Below are positions 33,884-45,997 of a stretch of DNA of 64,000 bases, one piece after another. Numbering within the stretch: the first letter of the stretch is position 1; each line of letters begins with the position of its first letter. The DNA is from Knoxdaviesia capensis (lineage: Eukaryota > Ascomycota > Sordariomycetes > Microascales > Gondwanamycetaceae), in the NCBI GenBank assembly GCA_001510575.1, contig LNGK01000003.1, positions 1,925,741 through 1,989,740 of the forward strand, written 5' to 3'. Made by a program: the position numbers and the translations under genes. The notes under the pieces were generated by a model. It was not told the DNA's origin, made no database searches, and saw only the letters and a program-made list of their open reading frames with translations.

Positions 33884-36173
33884 GTTTGGGGCGACACTTA
33901 GTCCCCGGGAGTTCACCGAACGGTCTAACAAACGACGTTGGAAAGAGTGTATGTCCTCGGCTGGCAAACCGACGGCCGGCGCAAGCATGTGTGCAGAATA
34001 TACATCGCAGGGTTACTTTTCCGCGGTCCGATTTTTGATGCGTGATACTACATGTAATCTACACCGGGAGGGGGGGCTTGACAGGCTTGGCTTTCCCCCC
34101 TTCTCCTCTCGGTCTCTCCTACCTCCATCTCCGCGGCTGTCCACGGCCGGGGAGAGAGATTTGGAGGATATTTTTGACGCGGGCGCGGCGCGGAAGCAGG
34201 GTGGAGGGGAGGGAGGAGAGGGGCGTGACGGAACTGTCTGGTGACGACAGACAGGCCGGAACTCTGACCACAGGTTCAATTATATAAATGGGAGTGAGCA
34301 TCAACAGGCTCATGCTGGAATACAATGAGCAGAGGAAGGGGTGTGCGGTTCCATGTACAGTCTGATACCGATGTGTCCATGTGTGTGCACCGGACATCCA
34401 GAGCAGCCGTGGGATTTGGGATTCTGGATTCCAGGCGATAAGGGCAGAGTTGGTTCCGATATGGCCGGAGGGGAGGGGAGGGGACTGAGGAAGAGGCGAT
34501 ATTACCTGCAAGTTTGTGTGGGATGAGTGCGTCGGCGGGTGCAAATAGGGTTCCTCTCTAACTCTACCATGCTGCCAACGGCACATATCGGGTACCTTTG
34601 AGCCGCCAAAACCCTGACCGGCCACCTTACCTCCATGTTTTGCAATGCTCGAAAGTTACTGACAGGAGGGCCGGGGAAATTCATTTCAAATGCTTATATG
34701 CCAAGGGCTGGCGTTGCATGTTCCTTCTGGCTTCTTCTGCAGAAGTGCGTCTTCGTTCGCAGCGAGCATGTCTGCATGTGCATGGGATGGACGAGGGGAG
34801 GTACCAAGGAACCATCTCACCCATGTTCAGCCCTTTCCGCCGTATCCGGAGGATCTTTTCCTCCGGCCTGTGAGTGGTGAATTTTGGGATCTAGTGGCGT
34901 TTTCTTGTCTAGAAGGGGGGGTTATTGGTTGTGCCTTTGGGGCCTGGTGTGTGTCGTACCCTGCATATTCCGCAGGATTTGAATATGCAGTTCTCCGTAG
35001 TGTGTGGTCCTGGAGGGATTGATTACTGAGGAGGGCGAGCGTGGAACCGTCGAGAAGATTGGCTGCGTGGCCGTGCCGGGCGCCTGTCAGAGGAACAAAC
35101 ACAAACAAAAGAAGCACAGAGAAAGCGCGCGCGGAAGAGTGAGACCGGATCGGAGAAGCTTGTTGACTCGCGCTCCGATGTGCGCTTTGTTTAGCTGTGT
35201 GTGTTCTGTTCGGCCTGGCAGGGTTTTGCAAGGACGGCGACGACCCGAGCGCGATGAGAACGCGAAGGCATCGTTCGATTTGTGGGCGTCATACGAACAC
35301 AGAAACGAGGAACAATCACCTCCAGGCACGGCGGCCGGCGCCGGCTGTTGGCGACTGGCAGCGCAAAAGAGACCTCGGCCCAACAAGTGCTAGATCGAGG
35401 GCTTTAGGGGCCACGAATTGTATGTATCTGGTGTATCGACGCCTCATCGGCCGCTAAGAAATGACTTCCAAATACTGGGCTTGGCCGCTAAACGAGACTT
35501 GCGCTGCCGGGGCCCAGGGCGTGTTCCACCACTGTGGTGCCCTGTGGCGATGCGGTCATTTTCCAGGCCCGGTACATAGGTCGGTGGGAGGTACCTGACT
35601 TGAAGTACATGGTACATGTAGTATCTTAGTTTGTGGTCCCCGCACATGCACATGCTTCATTCCATCTTCTCCCTCCTCCATCTCATCACCCACACATTAC
35701 ACCTTTGCGTCACTCGGCCTCTGGGCCGCCCTATGGTGATTTTGAGCCTACGGACTGTCGGAGCGTCCTTGGCGGCCGACCTTCAGGGCCTGGCATCCGA
35801 CTTTGTGCTTTTCCTCCATGTTCCGTTCTAGGCTCGCAAGTAGTCTCCATCCCACCGACTTACTATACTTCCCTACGACCATGGCTCGGCCTTGCCAGGA
35901 TCTCCTTCGGACACATTCCCAACGAAGCACTGAATAAACGCCTAGGCCTAGGTCTAGTTGCCTCCCCATCTATCCATCTGGGTGGTTTCTTTCCTTTTTT
36001 TTCTTTTTTCTTTCTTTCTTTTTTCTTTTTCCTTTTCCGTTTACTCACAGACGCACGACAAACTCTGTCTTGCATGTCCGTTCGCCCCTCTCTTGGTCTC
36101 TATCTGCAAGAAGACCCTTTCTTTGATTTTTCTCTCTGGCGGCACCACTTAGCGCGCGCGGCCTGCTCTCTTC

Positions 36174-36240
36174 CTCCCAAATATACGTACTCCCAAATAT
36201 ACGTACCTCCAGATATACGTACTCCCAGATATACGTACCT
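36174..36240. repeat. Four tandem 16-17 bp units each carrying TATACGTAC
   Basis: Units read TCCCAAATATACGTAC, TCCCAAATATACGTACC, TCCAGATATACGTAC and TCCCAGATATACGTACC. Each holds the palindromic core TACGTA. The block ends about 365 bp upstream of the glycosyltransferase ATG, so it could be a cluster of transcription-factor sites, but it may equally be a neutral minisatellite. Confidence 0.8.
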
Positions 36241-36603
36241 CAACCCTGTATCTCTTCGTCCTTGGCACATACACATATTCCACCCAATTGCTGTCTTCTA
36301 GAGACCCTCTGAAGTTCATATATCAACGCCTTCCCTCTCTTTCCGTTCTTCTTCCACCTTCCTCCGCCCTCTCAACATCTCTCGGCCGTTCTTCTTTCCT
36401 GCCAATATCGATGTCCCCAATAGCATCTTCTCTTCGTTAGAGTGGACTCGTTATCTAGCATCTTACCTACTCTCGTTCTCATTCGGCCCTCTTTCCTCCT
36501 CGTTTAACCTCCATCCTCCTGTGCGACCCTCATCTGTTTCTTCTTCTCTTCCTCCGCATATACCACGAATAGAATACAACATCGACTTCATCTTCCTTTC
36601 GTC

Positions 36604-39600
36604 ATGGGTCCGGCCAATCCTGACAAACGTCCCGGCCTGGACCGATCCGCCGCCGGACTCGCCGCCGTCCCTTCGACAACCACCCCGATGAGCATCCCCG
36701 CCACCACCCGGAGCCGACTCAACTCGATCGCCGTCGACGATGGCGTTGTGGGACCCCCCACAGTGTACGGAGACTCGCAGGACCATGTCAACTTTTCGCA
36801 GGCCGGCTTCGAGGCTGGCGCCAACATAACCGGTACGTTGACTATGTAGATGTGTTGTGCTGTTGTGGTGTTGGGTTGTGCCCGGATGACCTGGTGTTTG
36901 TGTCCTCCTATCTCGATGCTGCTCAAGTGAGACATGCGCTGCCACCACCCCCTCCCCTCCTCTTTGAGTAGCCTATCACATGCGAGTGTTCTGGATATCC
37001 CTCGCTTTTTATCTTCACTTTCATGCTATCTTGGACAATTTGTCTTGGATTTCACTGCTTGTGAGGATGTGGACGGTGCTATTTCATTTCATCCCGTTCC
37101 TCTTATCTCCAGCTGCCCGTTTGGTATCTCGAGAGATGGGAGATCCCCTCTCGTTTGCTTCCCTCTTGCTAACCAGACTCCTCACTGTTTCGCGGCCTGG
37201 AACTACAGGCGATGGCAGAGTCAACATCAACATTTCCACCCAGTCGGCCAAGCTGTCCGCACTGCTGCGCCCAACTCTGGAGCGCCAGCTAAGCCGGATG
37301 CCCGGTCTCACCCAGCCGGAGCCGCCGTCCACCGCCGAGCCCGGAGTTTCTGACGCCTACATCCCCCCGGGCCTCGGCCCCGGCAAGGATTCGCTGCCGC
37401 CGCCCAAGATGAACGTGGTCATTCAGATTGTCGGCTCCCGAGGCGACGTGCAGCCGTTTGTGGCTCTCGGAAAGATCCTGGAAGACGTCTACGGCCACCG
37501 TGTCCGCATCGCCACCCACGCCACCTTCCAGAACTTCGTCGAGGAGAACGGCCTCGAGTTCTTCTGCATCGGCGGTGACCCGGCCGAGCTGATGGCTTTC
37601 ATGGTCAAGAACCCCGGCCTGCTCCCCGGCCTGGACACCCTCCGCAGCGGCGAGGTCGGCAAGAGACGCCGCGGTATCGAAGAGATGTTGATCGGCTGCT
37701 GGCGCTCGTGTATCGAGCCCGGCAACGGCCTCGGCCCCATGCTGCAACCGCATCGCCGCGACGAGTCGATCGATTCGGAACACTTGCTTCAACAAGCTGA
37801 GCGGCCGTTTATCGCCGATGCCATCATTTCCAACCCTCCCACCTTTGCTCATATTCACATTGCCGAGAAGCTCGGTATCCCTCTACACATGATGTTCACG
37901 TAAGTTGTTCTCATTGCTATTTTTCTTTTTTGCGTTGCTAGGCCTCGGGATCTCGTGTTGGGTGTAATTCCCGGAGCCGTTGAATCTTTTTTTTTTTTTT
38001 TTTTTTTTGCCCGGGCCCGTATCGCCACCACCATGATACTTTTCAAAAACCTTGCCCACGGAAAGGCGCCGAGGCCCGACACATTCCAGGCATTTGTCTG
38101 TTTTTATATTCCTGCCGATGAATTGCAATTAACCTTTGAAAAAACACTTCGCCCTCTAGAATGCCGTGGACTCCGACCAGAGCCTTCCCCCATCCTCTGG
38201 CCAACATCCAGTCGTCCAACACCGACGAGGTCTTGACGAACAACCTGTCGTATGCCCTCGTGGAAATGTTGACCTGGCAGGGCCTGGGCGACGTCATCAA
38301 CTCGTTCCGCATGAAAGTGCTGGATCTGGAGCCACTGTCTCTAATTTGGGCTCCTGGCTTGCTGACGCGCCTCCGGATTCCATATACGTACTGCTGGTTA
38401 GTTGTTTTTCTCTTGTCTTTATCGCCACCACTCCGCTAGCCAGCCACTCACTTGTTTTTTGGTTGGTGGATATCCATCTCCTCTGCTAACTAACACCTTT
38501 TCGTTTGCCGTTCAGGTCGCCGGCTTTAATCCCGAAGCCTAATGACTGGGGAAACCATATTGATGTTTCTGGCTTCTTCGTGCTTAACCTCGCGTCGTCC
38601 TACACCCCGGACCCCGAGCTGGACGCCTTCTTGAAGGCCGGCCCGCCGCCGGTCTACATTGGCTTTGGCTCCATTGTGGTGGATGACCCGAATGCCCTTA
38701 CTGATATCATCTTCGAGGCTGTCCGCATTTCCGGCGTTCGTGCCTTGGTGTCCAAGGGCTGGGGCGGTCTCGGTGTCGAGGGCTCGAACATGCCTGACAA
38801 CGTGTACATGCTGGGCAACGTCCCGCATGACTGGCTGTTCAAGCATGTCTCCTGTGTTGTTCACCACGGCGGTGCCGGTACCACCGCTGCCGGAATCAAC
38901 GCCGGAAAACCCACGGTTGTGGTGCCGTTCTTCGGCGACCAGCCGTTCTGGGGCGCGATGGTGGCGCGGTCGGGTGCCGGCCCTGAGCCCATCCCCCATG
39001 CCAAGCTGACGGGAGAGAAGCTGGCGGAGGCCATCACTTTCTGCCTCAAGCCCGAGATCCAGGAGCAGGCCCGCAACCTTGGAAGCAAGATCCGCTCGGA
39101 GACGGGAACTCTGGAGGGCGGCAAGAGCTTCCACAAGCATCTGGGAGTCGACAACCTGCGGTGCTCTCTCCTGCCCAGCCACGCTGCGGCGTGGCGTGTG
39201 CGCCGCACGCAGATCCGGCTGAGCCCGGTGGCGGCGGCGTACTTGGTCAAAGAGAACATGCTGTCGTACTCGGACCTTAAGCCCTACCGGCCCCGCTCTT
39301 ACAACACCGAGAGTGAGCCCTGGGACCCCATCACGGCGACCGTGGCCGGCTTGCTGAACGACATTGGAAGCGTGGCGTCGGCTGTGGCCGACCTGCCCCG
39401 CGAGATTGCCGAGGCGCGCTCCCAGCAGGCTCTCAAGAGCCGCTCAACCTTTGCGTCGAGATCCGACTCGGTTCGCCGGTCGGGGACTATCCGTTCCGAC
39501 GCACCTTCACCCACTGCTGTGGAAACCCCGGAGGCGACTGTCCCCTCCCCGCCGGTGGACCAGGCCGTCCAGGGCTCGCGTAGCCGGTCCCAGTCTCCCG

Positions 39601-41699
39601 GAACGATGTCTCCGGTTTCTACCGAGGCGCACTTGTCGTCGATCTCGACATCGTCGACCCGCACCTCGATTGAATCACGCTCGCTCGACGAGCCTCGACC
39701 GTCCGGCGCCGAGACGCCCAAGAAGTCTGTGTTCCTGCGCCGCCATGGCACTCATCCTTCCAGTGACCATGGAGCCCCTTGCCTCGTTGCCGTGGGAGCC
39801 GCCACCAAGGGAGTGTCTCGTATCGTCAGCGCTGGTGCGCGGACACCCATGAACTTTACCGTCGGCCTGGCCAAGGGTTTCCGGAACCTGCCGCGTGTGT
39901 ACAATGACGAGACCATCCGGCCCCTTGAGAAGGTGACGGACCTGGCCAGCGGCTTCCGTGTGGCTGGTAAAGAGTTTGGCTTCGGCATGTTCGACGGTGT
40001 CACCGGTCTGGTCACCCAGCCGATTCGTGGCGTTGAGAAGGAGGGCGGTGTTGGCTTTATCAAGGGTATTGGCAAGGGCATCGGCGGCCTCGTGCTGAAG
40101 CCCGTGGCGGCGGTGTGGTCATTGCCGGCGTATGCGCTGCAGGGCGCGTACATGCAGATGCGGCACTCGGTCGGGCGCTCCGTGCAGAGCTACATCGTCA
40201 CGTCACGCATCATACAGGGCGACGAGGAGCTGGCGCAGCTGACGCCGGCGCAGGTTCTGGCGATCACCGAGGGGTGGAAGGCGCTGGAGACCGACCTGAA
40301 GAGCTTCTACGTGTTCAAGACGCGCGAGGAGCACGAGCACGAGCGCGAGAAGGAGTGGGAGCGCGACGTGGAGAAGCTGCACCACCGGCTGACGTTCCGG
40401 CCGGGGCGGTCGGCGATGGCCGAGGCGATGTCGTCGTCGCGGACGCGGTCGCGGTCGTCGTCGCCCGTGCAGTCTTCGTTCTCGGCCGACTGGCGGTCGT
40501 CGTCGTCGGCGTCGTCGATCACCACCGTGACGGCCAACTCGTCGGGCGACTCGATTTCGTCGAAGAAGCAGCACCACCACCACGGCCCGCGCCGCTTCTT
40601 CGAGGAACAGCGCGAGAAGAGCCGGTTGCGCGGGTCGCTCCGGCGCGCGCACGACCGCAACAAGTCGGCGACTAGCCTTGGGGATTCGTCGGGCGCCGAG
40701 TTGCCTGCCACGGCCGCGCCGGTGGACGCCGATGCGCTGTCGATCCAGTCGGAGCACTTCACCACGTCGGTTGCGCACCACGGGCGCCACCACTCGTTTA
40801 CGCAGGACGAGTTTGAGCAGGCGATCCAGGTGGCGGTGCGCAACACGTCGCGCGGCGATGCCGACGAGGACGTGCGCATTGAGGCGGCGATCCGGGCGAG
40901 TGTGCAGCAGCTGTTCGAGATGGGGGCGACTTTGCCGGTGCTCCAGGGCGATGCGACTGATAGTGATGAGGGCGTGGCGCGCCATGTCCCCCCGCTGTCG
41001 GCGACCACGGTCGGCGAGGTTTCGGACGCCCACTACCAGGACCTGATCCAGGGGGCGGTGGAAACGGCGGCGCTGGAGCACAAGGGCGAGGGGTTCTTCA
41101 CGGCGGTGATCAAGGCGGTGGGGGAGGTCGACGACACCCCGGGCTCGCAACCGGCGGCGGCAGCGACAGCGCCGGTGCAGGTGCCGGTGGTGCTGCCGAC
41201 GCCGGCGGTGGAGCACGATGAGGTGGAGCGGGCGCTCGGGGCGTCGCTGGTGCAGTTTGGCGAGGACGAGGCGAATCGCCAGCGCATGATGACGGAGGAG
41301 GAGGTGGTGCTGGAGTACGTCAAGCGGCAGAGTCTGGCGGAGGAGGAGTACCGGCTGGCGAAGGTTGCGAGGGACGCGGCAGCGGCAGCGGCGGCGGCGG
41401 AGGCAGCGGCAGCGGCAGGCGAGACCACGAAGACGGTGGCTGCTGCTGCTACTACTGCTACTACTGCTACTACTGCTACTACTGCTACTACTGCTACTGC
41501 TACTGCTCCGCCGGTTGTGCCGGCGCTGGCTCCGGGGCTGGATTCGCGGCTGGTGCTCGCGGCCACGGGGCCGAAGAGTGCGGCGTCGGTGGTGGTGGCT
41601 GAGGTGACGGACACCACCACCGCCACCACCGCCACCACCGCCAATACTACCTCTACGACGACCGCGCAGGATACGAACCGGGCGTCGTCCGGGGTGTAA
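36604..41699 (+). CDS. Large GT28/UGT-type glycosyltransferase with VPS13/ATG2-like C-terminal region
   Basis: Four exons: 36604-36832, 37209-37899, 38160-38396 and 38516-41699, giving 1446 aa. The introns are 376, 260 and 119 nt; the second contains a long T tract. A GT28 N-terminal domain begins near residue 144 (VVIQIVGSRGDVQPFVALG), as in sterol 3-beta-glucosyltransferases. The nucleotide-sugar domain has YIGFGSIVV and the motif HHGGAGTTAAGINAGKP near 500-520, then VPFFGDQPFWG. Residues about 830-930 contain Gly-rich repeats (GFGMFDGVTGLVTQPIRG, GFIKGIGKGIGGLVLKP) like the C-terminal lipid-associated region of VPS13/ATG2 proteins. A UIM-like helix follows near 1150, then Ala/Thr triplet-repeat tails. 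It probably glycosylates a sterol or lipid at membranes. The substrate is inference, and ATG26-type enzymes have a different N-terminus. Confidence 0.87.
41440..41506 (+). repeat. Coding GCT/ACT triplet microsatellite
   Basis: In-frame repeat encoding a run of Ala and Thr near the C-terminus of the glycosyltransferase. Likely length-variable between isolates. Confidence 0.85.
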
Positions 41700-43368
41700 T
41701 TGGGCGTGAGGTGGACTGACGAGGTTTCGCGCTTTCGGAAGTGGCTTTTTTTTGTGTCCTTGTTTCCTTTTTATTTCGTTCTATATCCGGATGTGGGTGG
41801 TGGTGTACGTGGTTGGTGGGGGGAGGCACGTACCCAATCTTTTTCTTTTTTCTGTCTCTCCCCCCTTTCCTGGCCGGAGGATCATTTGTTTGCGCTTTGA
41901 TGTCGTTGAATAATTTGAATGGCGACTTTTTTCATCTTTTCATCTTTTCATTTTTTACGAGATACCATGCAGCACCGAGAGACTTATACGTTTGCTGTGC
42001 TTGGGTGTTTGGAAGTTGGATAATGGTGATAACTTTGAATACATGCTTTGCGGTCTGTGCTGGTTTTACGTGCTGTAACCGACTTTCCTGTGAACCTGTG
42101 GCTGTCTTTGTCTGTATGCATGTAAGTTCGACGTTGTGTGTGTGTGTGGGGTGTGTGGAGAGTGTGGTGCCGAAACACCGGAGCCAAGCTGGACATAGCC
42201 GGCACTCGGCACCGGGAGCAACACGGGGATCGGAGGGGGCTGTGGGCCTGGAGCGGCCACCAAGCAGGGGCAGGGGGGAGTGAGGGAGGTGAAGGAAGAT
42301 CAGTTAGCTGAGCCACACAGCTTCAGGCCATCTGCTTTGCGGTTGTGGTCTCTGGGCGGCGGTAACGTGCGTGCAGGCCGGTAATATGATGAGTTGCAGA
42401 TTTGCACTCTTGCATGTATGCAGCTATCTCCATTGTTGAGAAGTCTGAGAGCACATACTGTAGATCGGCGGGCCGGGGGTGGGGGGTTTGTGGCGGGATC
42501 TTTGAAACGCGGATGGCACACGGTGTGTGGATTTCGCCTTTGCTTGTGCTATCGCCCATATATGCTTGACCAGAGCTGTGGTTGGCTTTATAGGCCCGGG
42601 TGGCGGTGATAAGAGCGATCAGAGAGAGAGAGAGAGAATAGACAGCTGGCGTGATGTGGGATGTGGTGAGTGTGAGTGTGACACTGGTTACGTGGCCCTG
42701 GGAGCCACAGAACAAACCGTCTGGATGTGGCTGTTGATATCACGATCAACCCACAGCGTGAATCAGAACCCGCGATGCACCGTTAGTTGCATATCGGCGC
42801 ATCAGCAAGTGTTATTCGCCGATGCCAAGTCGCGAGGCCATTTATGACGATATCGGGGCTTGGTCAGGGCGCCTTCCGCATCTTTGTTTTGGCTGCTGGG
42901 GAGGGGGGAAGAGCGCACCTTCCACAAAGTCTCGTGTTTTAAACCCAGCGCCTCCCTCCTTCTCTCTGGTTCTTTTCTGGCTTTGCCGCCCGCAGTGTTT
43001 CACCCGCCTCCATTTTTTTCTTCTTCATATATTCCCCGTCGTTCCGTTTCTCCTCGTCAACTCCTTTTATTTTATTTTCCATATCTTGAGAGTCTGCCGT
43101 CTTCTTTCTTCTTTTGTGTGTTTCTTGGTCCTTTTATATACCCCCTTTTGAGTTTTTTTTTTTCTTTGTTCGATATTAATCTTTGCTGTCCGCCGGCGGT
43201 CCTGCTCCTAATCTCTTCTCCAACCTGAACAACTCTCTCCGACGCTTCAGCTCTGTGTTCTTTTAAAAACAAGCTGATACGCCAGAGGAAAACACCCTCG
43301 AGATCGATTCGAACGTCTTCCGGACTGCCGATAGCACACACACACACACACACACACACAAACGCACG
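41700..43368. other. Intergenic region
   Basis: 3' flank of the glycosyltransferase and pyrimidine-rich promoter of the next gene. Short open frames only. It ends in a CA repeat directly before the next ATG. Confidence 0.55.
43335..43360 (+). repeat. CA microsatellite in the 5' leader of the PPxY protein gene
   Basis: About 13 CA units ending 8 nt before the ATG at 43369, so probably transcribed in the 5' UTR. Length variation here could affect start-codon use, but this is untested. Confidence 0.85.
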
Positions 43369-43690
43369 ATGCTCAGCCAAATCTCCAACTTCTTCATCAC
43401 CCGCCGCGACGACGACCTGCCGCCCGGCTGGGTGGTCGACTCCGACGGAGTCGCCCGTCCGTGGTGGTACAGCCGAGTAAGCTCTCTTCCAGACGACCGC
43501 CGGTTGATTGTCTTCGCGTGATTCCTGGCGTTCACTGACACTCATATCTCTTCTAGGACGGCTATATCGTCAAGTGGGCCATCTTCCTCGGCCTGCCGAT
43601 GCTGTGCTGCCTGTTCCTCCTCGGCGCCTACACCCACGCGAACGCCCGGATAAAGAAGGGCAAGATGCCGCTGGCATACCACCGCGTAAG

Positions 43691-43744
<54 letters not shown>

Positions 43745-44092
43745 CAGAACCCACCCCAAATCTAACCGTCTGTTTCGTGTCCCACCATCCAGTTCCTCGT
43801 CAGCCGCGCCAAGCTCGCCCAGGTCGACCCGCGCTACGCCTACCCGGCCGCCGGCCTCATGAACTACGCGCCGCCGCCGCCCGCCTACTACGCCATGCAG
43901 CCCATGGCCCCGCCCCCCGTGTACGAGCCCGCCGGCGGCGGCAAGGTCGATCCGGCCACCTGGCGCGCCGAGCCCACCCGCAGACCCGCCGACGCCGCCT
44001 ACCCGTACGGCATGCCCACCGGGGTGCCGCCGCCGCCTGCTGGTAACTTTGCTCCCCCGGCTGGGCCGCCGCCGCCTGCCACTGGCCGGTAG
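43369..44092 (+). CDS. Conserved fungal single-pass membrane protein with PPxY motifs
   Basis: Three exons: 43369-43476, 43557-43685 and 43793-44092, giving 178 aa. A short N-terminal part (DDDLPPGWVVDSDGVARPWWYSRDGY) is followed by one hydrophobic helix (about residues 39-62: IVKWAIFLGLPMLCCLFLLG), then a basic, conserved AYHRFLVSR segment and a Pro/Tyr-rich tail. The tail has PPAY near 108-111 and PPVY near 120-123, both PPxY motifs of the kind bound by WW domains of Rsp5/Nedd4 ubiquitin ligases. The layout resembles RCR-type or other membrane-anchored ligase adaptors. I recognise it as a conserved ascomycete protein of unknown function; the adaptor role is inference. The second intron holds a (CT)n repeat of about 47 nt. 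Confidence 0.8.
43695..43741 (+). repeat. Intronic CT dinucleotide repeat
   Basis: About 23 CT units just after the 5' splice site of the second intron of the PPxY protein gene. Confidence 0.9.
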
Positions 44093-45080
44093 ACGGCAGC
44101 GATGGGATACGCACTAGATTGTCCGACCGGGATTTGATTTTTTTTTTGCATGTTCTTTTGTTGCGTGTTCTCTTTTTTTGCGTGTGGCGTTTCTGGGGTC
44201 AAGAGCTTGTGGACTGCACATCTTTCTTCTTCTTTTCCTTTGTTCGTCGGCTGGATATCGACCTGGTGCTTGAGTGGAAGTGAGAGCAAACAAGAAAAAA
44301 AAAACAGAAAAAAAAAAAAAACCTCAAGATCAACAGCTCGGAATGGAGGAGTCTAGTTACACTCGTGTGTCTCTCTTGGCAAGTAAAATCGTGGACACAG
44401 AGCCTGGATATTTGTGCGATACTGAGAGCGAGATAGTTTCTACGATAGTTAATGATCTTTTCACATGGTGCTTTTCTAGGGTTGGCGTGAATACCCGTTC
44501 ATGTAAAGACGGTACTTGCTGCCGCATAGGCAAGTTCCTTGCAATAGTTTTGGAGTAATCATAAATGCATTGCTCATAATCTGGTGATGATGTCAGGACT
44601 CATGTTACCATCAACTATACGCATAGAACAAAATGGAAGATACGATAAGACCCGTGTTCAGGAACCGCACTAGATCAGAGTAGAGTCTCTGTAATCTTTG
44701 CGAGACATGATGGTGCATTAAAGAGAAATAACAAAAAAGACAGGCACATAAAAGAGAAACGCCGTTTGAATCCATTCTCCAGCCAGACGCCGTAAACAAT
44801 CCCCGTGTGACCCTCTGCATACCAGAGCGAGGGGGTTCGTGATGAACGCCTTGGATTTGGGCCCGATAGGGGGCCGAGGAAAGCCGAAAAGAAGAAGCTA
44901 GGAAACCAGAACTCCGGAAAACAGAAGAAAGAAAAAGGTAGAAGAAGACGAGAAAAAAAAAGGAGAAATGAAGGATAAGAGTTGTGTGACTGTATAGTCA
45001 GGAACCCAGGTTAGGACAAGCCCGACCTGTGTCCGGGAGAAAGACCACAGGAAACACAAGAACGAAGAGGCGAGGACGGG
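44093..45080. other. Convergent intergenic region
   Basis: 3' flanks of two convergent genes. A-rich tracts near 44296-44325 and 44952. No gene is seen. Confidence 0.55.
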
Positions 45081-45997
45081 CTAGTCGAGGTCCATATCGA
45101 CATCCATCGAGTCCTCCGCCGGGACAAGCGGGGCACTTGGAGCGGGCTCGGCGGCCATCTTCTCGCGCAACCGCGCGCGCGCATCCAGAATGGCCCGCCG
45201 CACGCTATCATGCTCCGCCGCCACGCTCAGCGACGCCGGCTCGCGGTACAGCACCAGCTGCATGTGCGCCAGCTCGTCGGCGGTGGGCGGCACCACCGGC
45301 ACCGGCCGCGGGATGCGGTTCTCGAACAGGTGGCGCTCGATGTCCGGCAGGAAGATCAGCTTGCCGGCGGCGGCGGCGGCGGCGGCAGCGTCGTCGGCCT
45401 CGCTCTCGGACGACGAGAGCTCGTCGTCCAGGTTGTAGATGTACACCTTGTGCTTGGAGTCGTCGAGCTGCATCGCGCCGGCGTCGGGGGGCGCGGCCGC
45501 GCACGCAGCGGCGGGTCGGCGCCGCGGGCTTTCGACGGGGATGTACATCTTGGGGCCGGATTTCTCTGGTCCGGGGCACGACGGTGTTAGTATACTGCGG
45601 CACGTCGCGGGGGGGGAAGGGAAGAGGAGTGCTGCTGCTGCTGCTGCTGTCGCCAGAGACAAAAGACACAGCGGGTCTCGGCGGGGTCGAACATACCTAG
45701 ATTCAGCAGGCTCATGCGTTTCGAGAGCCGCTCGTTGTCTTGCACGTCGCCGGTGCTCTTGCGCTTGCGCGACGGCCGCGCAGCAGCAGGTGACGACGGA
45801 ATCGAGATGCCGGAGTCCGGCGAGCTCAGGGTGGCAGTTGCGGCGGAAGCCATGGCGGAGGCGGCATTGAAGAGCGGCGAAGGGCCGGGCACAGCGGCGA
45901 AATCTGCGGGGGGGAAGCTGTACTCGGGTTGGTGCTGCTCCTCGTACAGGTGCGGGTGGAAGTTGAAGGCGTTGGGGGATGGGTGAAGATAGTCCAT
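45081..45997 (-). CDS. Conserved fungal protein of unknown function
   Basis: Two exons: 45997-45697 and 45565-45081, with intron 45696-45566 (GTATGT..CCAG), giving 261 aa. The split codon produces the continuous segment MSLLNLEKSGPKMYIPVE. The N-terminal third is Pro/Ser/Ala-rich with a basic cluster RPSRKRKS that could be a nuclear localisation signal. The middle has KHKVYIYNLDDELSSSES, a run of eight Ala, and KLIFLPDIERHL. The C-terminal part has MQLVLYREPASLSV, a charged helix rich in Arg and Ala, and an acidic end DSMDVDMDLD. It looks like a conserved uncharacterised ascomycete family; no catalytic motif is seen. The start is the first in-frame ATG, and a GTG lies 21 codons upstream. Confidence 0.8.

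Larger units (their letters stand above)
31972..36603. other. 4.6-kb gene-free region
   Basis: The largest spacer. It contains open frames of 120-190 codons on both strands (for example 33243-33818 minus and 32744-33181 plus), none with recognisable motifs and all compositionally simple. A TGAG tetranucleotide repeat lies at 33850-33883 and a CCA repeat near 33347-33370. From about 35640 to 36600 the plus strand becomes pyrimidine-rich, as expected for the promoter and leader of the glycosyltransferase gene. Confidence 0.5.
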
